Shown piece by piece: positions 7,012 to 12,261 of a stretch of DNA of 12,845 bases. The DNA comes from Prevotellaceae bacterium (GTDB lineage: Bacteria > Bacteroidota > Bacteroidia > Bacteroidales > UBA932): NCBI GenBank assembly GCA_031259225.1, contig JAIRLT010000144.1, positions 1-12,845 on the forward strand, given 5' to 3'. Made by a program: the position numbers and the translations under genes. Every line of letters begins with the position of its first letter. Positions within the stretch are counted from its first letter, which is position 1. The notes beneath the pieces were generated by a model that did no database searches, was not told the DNA's origin, and saw only the letters and a program-made list of their open reading frames with translations.

Positions 7012-7160
7012 AAAATTTAAATTTTTATTGTTATTATTTTGTAGCATAAGAGTTGTTTTCAAACACAAACTTTTCCTTATAAAACAACCCTTTGCTATAA
7101 TTTTTTATTTGTTGCCAATTTTTGCATTTGCCTTTTTATTAAAAAGTCAAACGTGAACTT

Positions 7161-7281
7161 GTATTTATCTCTTAAAGGTCATCAACTACCCATCAACAAT
7201 AAAAAAAGCCCACGTTTTCATCCGTGATAATGGACTTTTATCTTGTTGATTAAAAACTGTTGATGTTTTTAAGAGAGATAC
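7161..7281 (-). promoter_or_regulatory. Long imperfect inverted repeat: putative leader/attenuator of the FISUMP gene
   Basis: Nested arms pair in order: GTAT/ATAC (7161-7164 with 7278-7281), TCTCTTAAA/TTTAAGAGA (7168-7176 with 7268-7276), CATCAAC/GTTGATG (7180-7186 with 7259-7265), ATCAACAA/TTGTTGAT (7192-7199 with 7243-7250), and an apical AAAAG..CC / GG.CTTTT helix. Read on the minus strand, the apical hairpin is followed by a 7-T run (7207-7201), so it looks like an intrinsic terminator embedded in a larger fold. Because ATCAAC and its complement each occur twice, alternative pairings are possible. A promoter at 7315-7345 reads into it, and the FISUMP ATG lies about 190 bases beyond the terminator. 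A small foldback element is the alternative. Confidence 0.5.
7201..7235 (-). terminator. Intrinsic terminator inside the leader fold
   Basis: On the minus strand, an AAAAG-CC-CACG arm (with small bulges) pairs with CGTG-GG-CTTTT around an 8-base loop and continues into TTTTTTTATT. It would stop the transcript from the 7315 promoter after about 108 nt unless bypassed. Confidence 0.45.
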
Positions 7282-7314
7282 ATTTTATTTATGAAAAAGA
7301 ACTTAATAATACTG

Positions 7315-7345
7315 CAAATATATTACAATATTTTTTATAAACAAA
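7315..7345 (-). promoter_or_regulatory. Leftward promoter upstream of the leader fold
   Basis: Minus strand TTTG (7342-7345), 19 bases, TATATTTG (7315-7322): a full match to the Bacteroidota consensus, and the same -7 octamer and spacing as in the two dispersed repeats. Predicted start near 7309. It is the nearest convincing promoter for the FISUMP gene. Confidence 0.6.
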
Positions 7346-7375
7346 TTTTTTTTATTTGTTTTTTGCGGCGTCAAT

Positions 7376-7411
7376 AATTGCAGAAAACTTTTATACACTT
7401 TTTCTGCAATT
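7376..7411. repeat. Perfect 12-bp inverted repeat AATTGCAGAAAA / TTTTCTGCAATT
   Basis: Arms at 7376-7387 and 7400-7411 enclose a 12-base AT-rich loop. No T-run follows in either direction. It lies between the leader promoter and the putative RNA gene; it could be an operator or a factor-assisted stop for the leftward RNA. Confidence 0.5.
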
Positions 7412-7443
7412 CGTTACTCCAACTTTTACCGTGTTTTTTTCTT

Positions 7444-7471
7444 TATTCCACTAAAAAACAAGAGTGGAATA
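7444..7471. repeat. 9-bp hairpin TATTCCACT / AGTGGAATA overlapping the RNA 3' end
   Basis: Perfect arms at 7444-7452 and 7463-7471 flank a 10-base loop. The arm at 7463-7471 overlaps the segment (7459-7468) that can alternatively pair with the apical loop of the large hairpin, so the two pairings exclude each other. Confidence 0.55.
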
Positions 7472-7676
7472 GGTGCTGAATTTATTGCCAATCGAGGTTC
7501 AGGAAACCCAGTCTGCTAATAAGTACAACAACCTACATCCACTCTTGGTGTAGTCGTTTTTACTTATTATTCACGCAGACTAGAAATTTTCCTGATTTCG
7601 ATTGTTAGGTAGAATAAAAGTTAAAGCGATATATTTTTAATATATCAAATTCAAAATGTCAAAGAAACATAATTAA
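7453..7676 (-). ncRNA. Putative structured non-coding RNA, about 220 nt
   Basis: No reading frame is convincing here, but the stretch folds on itself. Arms pair in nested order: 7481-7486/7613-7618, 7489-7494/7599-7604, 7499-7506/7588-7595, 7510-7516/7575-7581, 7517-7525/7561-7569 and 7533-7537/7549-7553, about 41 bp in all, with small internal loops and an 11-base apical loop. On the minus strand, a full-consensus promoter (7682-7712) sits just upstream and a small palindrome (7628-7646) lies near the 5' end. The apical loop segment 7538-7547 is perfectly complementary over 10 bases to 7459-7468, which on the minus strand runs directly into TTTTTT (7458-7453). A terminator-like 3' end paired back to the loop is therefore possible. 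The size and long hairpin recall 6S RNA, but I do not recognise the sequence. Exact ends are estimates. Confidence 0.5.
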
Positions 7677-7718
7677 CGGCGCAAATATAGAACTATTTTT
7701 TTTATCTACAAATTTTTT
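7623..7718 (-). repeat. Dispersed promoter-containing repeat, copy 2
   Basis: Near-identical copy of positions 1-95, including the GATATATT-ttt-AATATATC palindrome (7628-7646) and the leftward promoter. It covers the promoter and the first 50 bases of the putative RNA, and stops shortly before the ruvB promoter. Confidence 0.75.
7682..7712 (-). promoter_or_regulatory. Leftward promoter of the putative RNA
   Basis: Minus strand TTTG (7709-7712), 19 bases, TATATTTG (7682-7689). Its elements are conserved in the copy at 59-89 while some bases around them have changed. Predicted start of transcription near 7676. It is divergent from ruvB. Confidence 0.6.
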
Positions 7719-7742
7719 TTACAATTACTCAAATAATTTGCG

Positions 7743-7750
7743 TAAGTTTG
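7743..7750 (+). promoter_or_regulatory. -7 element of ruvB
   Basis: TAAGTTTG matches TAnnTTTG and would start transcription near 7756, about 16 bases before the ATG at 7772. The -33 region is not a clear match. It overlaps a possible TTG start at 7748, which argues against that start. Confidence 0.45.
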
Positions 7751-7771
7751 CAGGGAAAATTAGGCAATCAA

Positions 7772-8785
7772 ATGGAAAAATTCAATCCGCATATTGAACG
7801 GGAACAGAGCGACGGCGATTTTGAAACGCAGATACGCCCGAAAGAATTTACGGAATTTTCGGGACAGGAAAAAATCATCGACAACCTGAAAGTATTCGTC
7901 AAAGCGGCATTGCTGCGCGGCGAAGCACTCGACCATATATTGCTGCACGGTCCGCCGGGTTTGGGCAAAACCACTTTGGCGCATATTATTGCTCATGAAT
8001 TGGGCGTGGGCATGAAAATCTCGTCGGGACCGGTGCTTGACAAGCCGGGCGATTTGGCGGGACTGCTCACCAACCTCGAAAGCGGCGATGCGTTGTTTAT
8101 CGACGAAATTCACCGCCTGTCGCCGGTGGTTGAAGAATACCTGTATTCAGCGATGGAAGATTACAAGATAGACATCCTGCTGGATAAAGGTCCCAGCGCA
8201 CGCTCCATTCAAATCGACTTGAACCCGTTTACGCTGGTCGGCGCCACCACCCGCAGCGGCTTGCTGACCGCTCCCTTGCGCGCCCGCTTCGGCATCCAGT
8301 GCCATCTGGAATATTACGACGCGCCGGTATTATTCGGCATCATTTGCCGTAGCGCCGCTATCTTGCACGTAGGCATTGACGACCGGGCGGCAAATGAAAT
8401 TGCGCTTCGCAGCCGTGGCACGCCGCGCATTGCCAATGCACTGTTGCGCCGTGTGCGCGATTTTGCACAGGTAAAAGGTTCGGGAAAAATTGACTTGGAA
8501 ATTACGCGCTATGCGTTGGAAGCCCTGAATATCGACAAGCACGGGCTTGACCAGATGGACAATAAAATTCTCTCAACTATTATTCACAAGTTCAGCGGCG
8601 GTCCCGTGGGCATCACAACCATTGCCACCGCCGTAAGCGAAGACCCGGGTACGATTGAAGAAGTATATGAGCCGTTTTTAATCAAGGAAGGGTTTTTACA
8701 ACGCACGCCACGCGGTCGCGAAGCCACAGAATTAGCCTATAAACATCTCGGCGCATTTCGTAACGGGGAAGACACACTGTTTTAG
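7772..8785 (+). CDS. ruvB: Holliday junction branch migration DNA helicase RuvB
   Basis: RuvB is the hexameric AAA+ motor that, with RuvA, drives branch migration of Holliday junctions for cleavage by RuvC. From the ATG at 7772 it has 337 residues, the usual length. Visible motifs are Walker A GPPGLGKTT (60-68), Walker B LFIDEIHR (108-115), sensor 1 VGATTRSG, the arginine finger in TAPLRARFG (Arg170), a sensor-2 region GTPRIANALLRR, and the C-terminal winged helix with QRTPRGREAT. An in-frame TTG at 7748 would add eight residues but lies in the likely -7 element. ruvA and ruvC are not nearby. The gene is complete with all key residues. Confidence 0.97.
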   Translation: MEKFNPHIEREQSDGDFETQIRPKEFTEFSGQEKIIDNLKVFVKAALLRGEALDHILLHGPPGLGKTTLAHIIAHELGVGMKISSGPVLDKPGDLAGLLTNLESGDALFIDEIHRLSPVVEEYLYSAMEDYKIDILLDKGPSARSIQIDLNPFTLVGATTRSGLLTAPLRARFGIQCHLEYYDAPVLFGIICRSAAILHVGIDDRAANEIALRSRGTPRIANALLRRVRDFAQVKGSGKIDLEITRYALEALNIDKHGLDQMDNKILSTIIHKFSGGPVGITTIATAVSEDPGTIEEVYEPFLIKEGFLQRTPRGREATELAYKHLGAFRNGEDTLF

Positions 8786-8812
8786 GCGGGGCACGGCGTG
8801 CGTCGCACTATT

Positions 8813-8924
8813 ATTGCGAACGGCGGGAAACGAGCCGTGAAGCAATCTCGAAGAATTACGAATTAGCTGACGCCGGCACATCATCACATTATCCGTCTAT
8901 GGCTTCACTTCGCTTGGAATGACG
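8813..8924. repeat. Imperfect foldback repeat (GTGAAGCAAT type)
   Basis: The left part (8813-8850, containing GTGAAGCAATCTCG) and the right part (8899-8924, containing GGCTTCACTTCGC) are imperfect inverted copies of each other. Such GAAGCAATC/GATTGCTTC-like degenerate repeats are widespread in bacterial intergenic DNA. A short heptamer-like doublet (AATTACG AATTAGC) lies between the arms at 8854-8867. The remainder of the gap between ruvB and the phosphoesterase (8786-9060) holds no credible gene. Confidence 0.5.
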
Positions 8925-9022
8925 TGTTCCGTTGCCCCGTTGCTTATCGTGAAAAATCGGTTTTTTATAGAAGAAGTATTAGTTTTGGCAGAATATTTGT
9001 TGTAATTTACAAAAGAGTGGGA

Positions 9023-9030
9023 TACTTTTG
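9023..9030 (+). promoter_or_regulatory. -7 element of the metallophosphoesterase gene
   Basis: TACTTTTG matches TAnnTTTG and lies 30 bases before the ATG at 9061. A weak TTGT sits 19 bases further upstream in place of TTTG. Confidence 0.4.
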
Positions 9031-9060
9031 TAGTTAAAATGTAAAACATTCGTGTAAATA

Positions 9061-10221
9061 ATGAAGTATATATCGCTTTTGAAGAAGTGTATGTCGCTTT
9101 TTATTCTCATATTTTTACTCATTTTTGCCGCCGTAAACGCCTACATCATTTCGCGGGGCTGGCAACTGCTTGAAGCGGCGGGCGCGTTCCGCCGGGTATA
9201 TCTTGTGGCAGCGGTGTTGTGGGCAACGCTGTTTCTTGCCGGAATGGTGCTGAAACGCCAATTCGACAGCGCCGCTGCCGACACACTGTGGCGTATAGGT
9301 TCATGGTGGTTAGTCGTGCTGCTGTATGCTTTTCTGGCGGCGGTAAGTTTCGATTTCCTGCGGGGAATATGTTGGGTGCTGGGCAAAAGGTTGTCGGATA
9401 TCATTCCATATTATCCGCAACTGAAATTGGTTTTATTTGCGGTATTTTCTTTAGCCTTGGCGGCGCTGATGGGTATAGGTTATTATAACGGCACGCAGGC
9501 GAAAGTGAAAACGCTGGAACTTTCGGTACGGAAAAACGTGCCGGATATGCAGGAATTGAATATTGTCGCCGTGAGCGATATGCATCTGGGCGCAGTCTAT
9601 ACGGGGCGCGATGTACGGCGGTGGATAACGCAAATCAACGCGCTGAAACCCGACGTAGTATTCCTGCTCGGCGACACGTTCGATGATAATCCCGCGCCGG
9701 TTATCCGGAAAAATATAGGTGCGCTGTTTGGGCAAATCCATGCGCCGCTGGGCATATACGCCATTACCGGCAACCATGAACTGATGGGGCAGCCGGCAGA
9801 AGCGATGAATTACCTTTCGCAGCATGGCGTGCAATCGCTCATGGATACGGCGACGCTGGTCGCTCACCGGTTTTATGTGGTCGGGCGTTTAGACCGTTCG
9901 GCGTGGGAGCGGAAGCCTATTGACGCACTAACAGCGCCGCTCAACAAAGAATTGCCGGTGATTGTGCTCGACCACCAGCCATACGAATGGGACGCTATCG
10001 CCCGCGCCGGCGCGGATATCAGCCTGTCGGGGCACACGCACCATGGGCAACTTTGGCCAATGAACCAACTAACCAAAAGTATGTACGAGCAGGATTGGGG
10101 CTACTTGCAAAAAGGCGCGACGCATTTTTACACTACTTGCGGCATTGGCGCATGGGGACCGCCGGTACGCATTGCCAGCCGTGCAGAAATAGTGCAATTG
10201 CGCGTGCGGTTTGGGAAATAA
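9061..10221 (+). CDS. Membrane-anchored metallophosphoesterase (calcineurin-like, YkuE/YaeI type)
   Basis: A 386-residue protein with four hydrophobic helices (about residues 10-30, 45-63, 80-101 and 119-141), followed by a calcineurin-like phosphoesterase domain from about 165 to the end. All metal-binding motifs are present: SDMHLG (Asp173, His175), GD (Asp205), GNHE (Asn238), LDHQP (His305) and GHTHHGQ (His335, His337), so it should be an active binuclear metal enzyme. YkuE/YaeI-type and related LpxG enzymes hydrolyse phosphodiesters or pyrophosphates at the membrane, in some cases the lipid A precursor UDP-2,3-diacylglucosamine; the substrate here cannot be told from sequence. The number of membrane helices places the catalytic domain on the same side as the N-terminus, probably the cytoplasm. 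It stands alone between ruvB and a convergent unit. Confidence 0.9.
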   Translation: MKYISLLKKCMSLFILIFLLIFAAVNAYIISRGWQLLEAAGAFRRVYLVAAVLWATLFLAGMVLKRQFDSAAADTLWRIGSWWLVVLLYAFLAAVSFDFLRGICWVLGKRLSDIIPYYPQLKLVLFAVFSLALAALMGIGYYNGTQAKVKTLELSVRKNVPDMQELNIVAVSDMHLGAVYTGRDVRRWITQINALKPDVVFLLGDTFDDNPAPVIRKNIGALFGQIHAPLGIYAITGNHELMGQPAEAMNYLSQHGVQSLMDTATLVAHRFYVVGRLDRSAWERKPIDALTAPLNKELPVIVLDHQPYEWDAIARAGADISLSGHTHHGQLWPMNQLTKSMYEQDWGYLQKGATHFYTTCGIGAWGPPVRIASRAEIVQLRVRFGK

Positions 10222-10258
10222 ACTCCCGCAAAGGCGCGAAGCCTACAACGTTTTTTAA

Positions 10259-10298
10259 ATGCAAATGGCGGTTCAAAATCTTGAACCGCCGCTTGCAT
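10259..10298. terminator. Strong hairpin between convergent genes
   Basis: A perfect 10-bp stem GGCGGTTCAA/TTGAACCGCC (10267-10276 with 10281-10290) is extended by ATGCAA/TTGCAT across a 2-base internal loop. It sits between the phosphoesterase (+) and the NTF2-like frame (-), so a stop or 3'-end-protecting role is likely. There is no proper T-run after the stem on either strand, so it is not a textbook intrinsic terminator. Confidence 0.45.
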
Positions 10299-10326
10299 TG
10301 TGGACGGACATGTGGATTTTCCGTTG

Positions 10327-10614
10327 TTAAAGTCCTCCATCCACTATCCAGACTTTGTTTTTATTATCGTTGCGCAATGCGATGTTATGCACTTTAATTT
10401 TTCCGTTCGGAAGTTTTATTTTATACGGTACAAATTCGCCCGGATACGTGCCTGACTTGAAAGATTTGCCAAGTTCCAATAATTCCAACCCGTAAAATTC
10501 TTTGATACTTTTCTCGTTCCAATAAGCGAATGCTTCTTTAACCGGCTCAATATTTTTATTTGCCAACGCTGTAAATACCAATCTTGCTGCTTCCTTTGAG
10601 GAAATATCTATCAA
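10327..10614 (-). CDS. Small NTF2-like (DUF4878-like) domain, probably a shifted C-terminus of the upstream gene
   Basis: As an independent gene it would have 95 residues and start at a TTG (10612-10614) that overlaps the TGA of the upstream gene (TTGA). The content, SSKEAARLVFTALANKNIEPVK...GKIKVHNIALRNDNKNKVWIVDGGL, resembles NTF2-like DUF4878 domains, which end in a conserved W-x-V-D-G-G. The same frame stays open upstream to a TAG at 10686-10688 and there encodes a protein-like sequence (GEQEWTTLHDPSNNSTLID), without an ATG. This suggests the real product is a fusion with the upstream protein, separated by a one-base shift at 10677-10681. It may still be made by coupled translation from the TTG. 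Confidence 0.55.
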   Translation of the reverse strand: MIDISSKEAARLVFTALANKNIEPVKEAFAYWNEKSIKEFYGLELLELGKSFKSGTYPGEFVPYKIKLPNGKIKVHNIALRNDNKNKVWIVDGGL

Positions 10615-11468
10615 AGTCGAATTATTTGATGGGTCATGCAGCGTTGTCCATTCTTGTTCACCGGACGTTCCGTAAGTTTTTCCCTATCTACCGGAATGTT
10701 ATATAAAATAGAGGTGGTTTCAAATACCGTATGGTATTCGTTTTTGTAAAGAATTTGCACCAGCATCGCCTGCAATAGTTTTGTTTCTTTATCGAAAGTA
10801 TAAATCCGCTTATTATCCGAAGCCATAATTGATGAATTTTTCAAGTAATCGTTCGTGAAATCGCCTTTTGCTTTCGATTTTATGGTAAGTATTATTTGCG
10901 ATCCGGTTTCTTGCATCGCTATTTCCGAGCCGTCGTTTTTGGCTAACTGCTGCTCATGTCGCAAAAGATTTTGCGGGTCTAAAAATTTTTCAAAATCGCC
11001 GAAAAATTCCGCAATGCCCGGAGCCATCATTCCTATACCAAGTTGTTTCAACCAAGAATAAGAATTAACGGCGTCGAATAAAGAAGTTCGTCCGGATTTT
11101 TCCAATCGCCATATATGAGGATTTTCAAATGATATGGTAAATGTATGTTCCAACATATTTCCGTCGTCTCTGATGGCGTCAAAGTTTTCGTTCGGTGTGG
11201 TTTGCATTAGAAATTTAACCTCCATTGTTTTCAAATTGTCCGATTTGTTAATTGATTTGCCAAGGAAGCGTATGGCTGCTTTTGCCTCGTTGTTGGCAGT
11301 GAAAACAAACGGCACGGTTAATAATGCGGCAAGTGATGCTGCGGTTGCCAGAAGTCTTTTAATCATTAGTGTTTTCATTTTGTTTTTCTCCATTTTAATT
11401 TTATTGATAATGTTTTTTTTAAGTGACAACGGAGCGGAAGGTTTCATTTTCGGGGTAATTTCATTCAT
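10611..11468 (-). CDS. Membrane-anchored putative anti-sigma/sensor protein with LolA/RseB-like periplasmic domain, apparently frameshifted at its end
   Basis: The 285 residues start with a cytoplasmic segment of about 35 residues containing an amphipathic Lys-rich helix (LSLKKNIINKIKMEKNK). A hydrophobic helix follows (38-57), then a periplasmic domain (about 65-250) of alternating beta strands (KTMEVKFLM, HTFTISFENPHIWRLEKSG, SQIILTIKSKAKG, KRIYTFDKETKLLQAMLVQI) that resembles LolA/RseB-like proteins. Its ATG overlaps the end of the ECF sigma gene by 8 bases (11461-11468), a sign of translational coupling and of a sigma/anti-sigma pair. I infer that it restrains the sigma factor; no known anti-sigma motif (such as HCC) is seen. 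After residue 254 the sequence (LTERPVNKNGQRCMTHQIIRL) loses protein character, while the -1 frame continues well, pointing to a shift at the A5 run 10677-10681. The unbroken product would have about 380 residues. Confidence 0.65.
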   Translation of the reverse strand: MNEITPKMKPSAPLSLKKNIINKIKMEKNKMKTLMIKRLLATAASLAALLTVPFVFTANNEAKAAIRFLGKSINKSDNLKTMEVKFLMQTTPNENFDAIRDDGNMLEHTFTISFENPHIWRLEKSGRTSLFDAVNSYSWLKQLGIGMMAPGIAEFFGDFEKFLDPQNLLRHEQQLAKNDGSEIAMQETGSQIILTIKSKAKGDFTNDYLKNSSIMASDNKRIYTFDKETKLLQAMLVQILYKNEYHTVFETTSILYNIPVDREKLTERPVNKNGQRCMTHQIIRL

Positions 11469-11973
11469 AATATTCTCCTTTTATTTTATGGGTTTGTTTT
11501 AATTTATCCATAGCGTACCTGTAGCGCGATTTTATGGTATTTACAGACATATTTAATATTTCGGCGGACTCAACAAAATTCAGTCCGTCCACAAATTTCA
11601 GTTTAATAACTTCGGACTGTTCGGCAGGCAACTCACTTAACAAATCTTCTATTCTGATAAATTCCGCCATACATATTTTTTCTTCGTCATTGGCTACATT
11701 GATACATTCTATATCTACCATTTTAATTTTACCGTTTTTTCTTTGGTAGTCCATACAAGCATTCGCTATGGATTTCAACAGATACGTTTTTACATTTTTT
11801 ACAGATGTTAATGTTTTTTTATTCTGAAAAAACTTTAGAAACACATCCTGTACAATATCTTGTGCCGTGTGGTACGAACCAACTCTGAAAAAGGCAAAAG
11901 AAAACAATTGATTTTGGTGTTCCTCAATAATACTTTCCAACTCGTTAATTTTGTTTTTAATTATTTTAAACAT
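11461..11973 (-). CDS. ECF-family RNA polymerase sigma factor
   Basis: A 170-residue sigma-70 protein of the extracytoplasmic-function group, containing only regions 2 and 4. Region 2 covers about residues 15-80, with AQDIVQDVFLKFF at 37-49 (core-binding and -10 recognition). Region 4 covers about 108-160, with LPAEQSEVIKLKFVDGLNFVESAEILNMSVNTIKSRYRYAMDKLK, a helix-turn-helix for the -35 element, where only short runs match the consensus exactly. The start chosen is the ATG at 11973. An in-frame ATG 36 codons upstream would add a sequence unlike sigma factors. The stop overlaps the start of the following membrane protein, which is the probable partner and regulator. It likely drives an envelope-response regulon, including its own operon. 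Confidence 0.9.
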   Translation of the reverse strand: MFKIIKNKINELESIIEEHQNQLFSFAFFRVGSYHTAQDIVQDVFLKFFQNKKTLTSVKNVKTYLLKSIANACMDYQRKNGKIKMVDIECINVANDEEKICMAEFIRIEDLLSELPAEQSEVIKLKFVDGLNFVESAEILNMSVNTIKSRYRYAMDKLKQTHKIKGEYYE

Positions 11974-11974
11974 G

Positions 11975-11986
11975 AAAAGCGCTTTT
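11975..11986. promoter_or_regulatory. 12-bp palindrome directly before the sigma factor start
   Basis: AAAAGCGCTTTT is a perfect palindrome one base upstream of the sigma factor ATG, in the place of the ribosome binding site. It may be an operator or may simply hinder ribosome access; no data in the sequence decide. Confidence 0.25.
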
Positions 11987-12261
11987 ACAGTAAAGACGTA
12001 AATAATAGAAAATCGGTCTAAATAATTTATTTTTTCAAATCGGATATAATGCCGTTTCGCGTGTCTTCCGGCACCATACAACTACTTTCGAACTGGCGAA
12101 AGGACAAAAAATGCCATTGCAACGGGGACAACAGGGCATTACTGTATGAAAGTTTATTTTGTTGCTTATTATGGAAAGGACATACAATAAACATACCCGT
12201 AGAACAACTCTTAGTCGCTCTACCGATAATCCTGCAAAGAACAGGCAATAGAATAAAAAAA
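11987..12261. other. Non-coding gap upstream of the sigma factor
   Basis: The stretch between the sigma factor and the next gene contains only short overlapping frames on both strands (up to 96 codons), with no domain, signal peptide or consistent codon character. Some plus-strand pieces in different frames look vaguely coding, so a decayed gene is possible. On the minus strand a TTTG is present at 12040-12043, but no matching TAnnTTTG for the sigma gene could be found. Confidence 0.4.

Noticed and set aside
7472..7520. Signal recognition particle RNA (GGTGCTG start and CAGG motif)
   Set aside because: The conserved apical GGAAG..AGCA loop is missing and the strand is opposite to the supported promoter.
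7486..7612. Integron attC site (GTTAGGT at 7604-7610 fits GTTRRRY, followed by a long hairpin)
   Set aside because: The matching RYYYAAC box is absent at the other end and there is no integrase or cassette; the 7-base match is likely chance.
1..7718. Composite transposon bounded by the two 95-base repeats
   Set aside because: The repeats carry promoters rather than terminal inverted repeats, the intervening genes are housekeeping, and there is no transposase.
7748..7771. TTG start for ruvB at 7748
   Set aside because: It overlaps the likely -7 element, and the ATG at 7772 gives the normal RuvB length and N-terminus.
9451..9867. Minus-strand frame of 138 codons opposite the phosphoesterase
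   Set aside because: It lies over the intact catalytic domain and shows no protein-like features.
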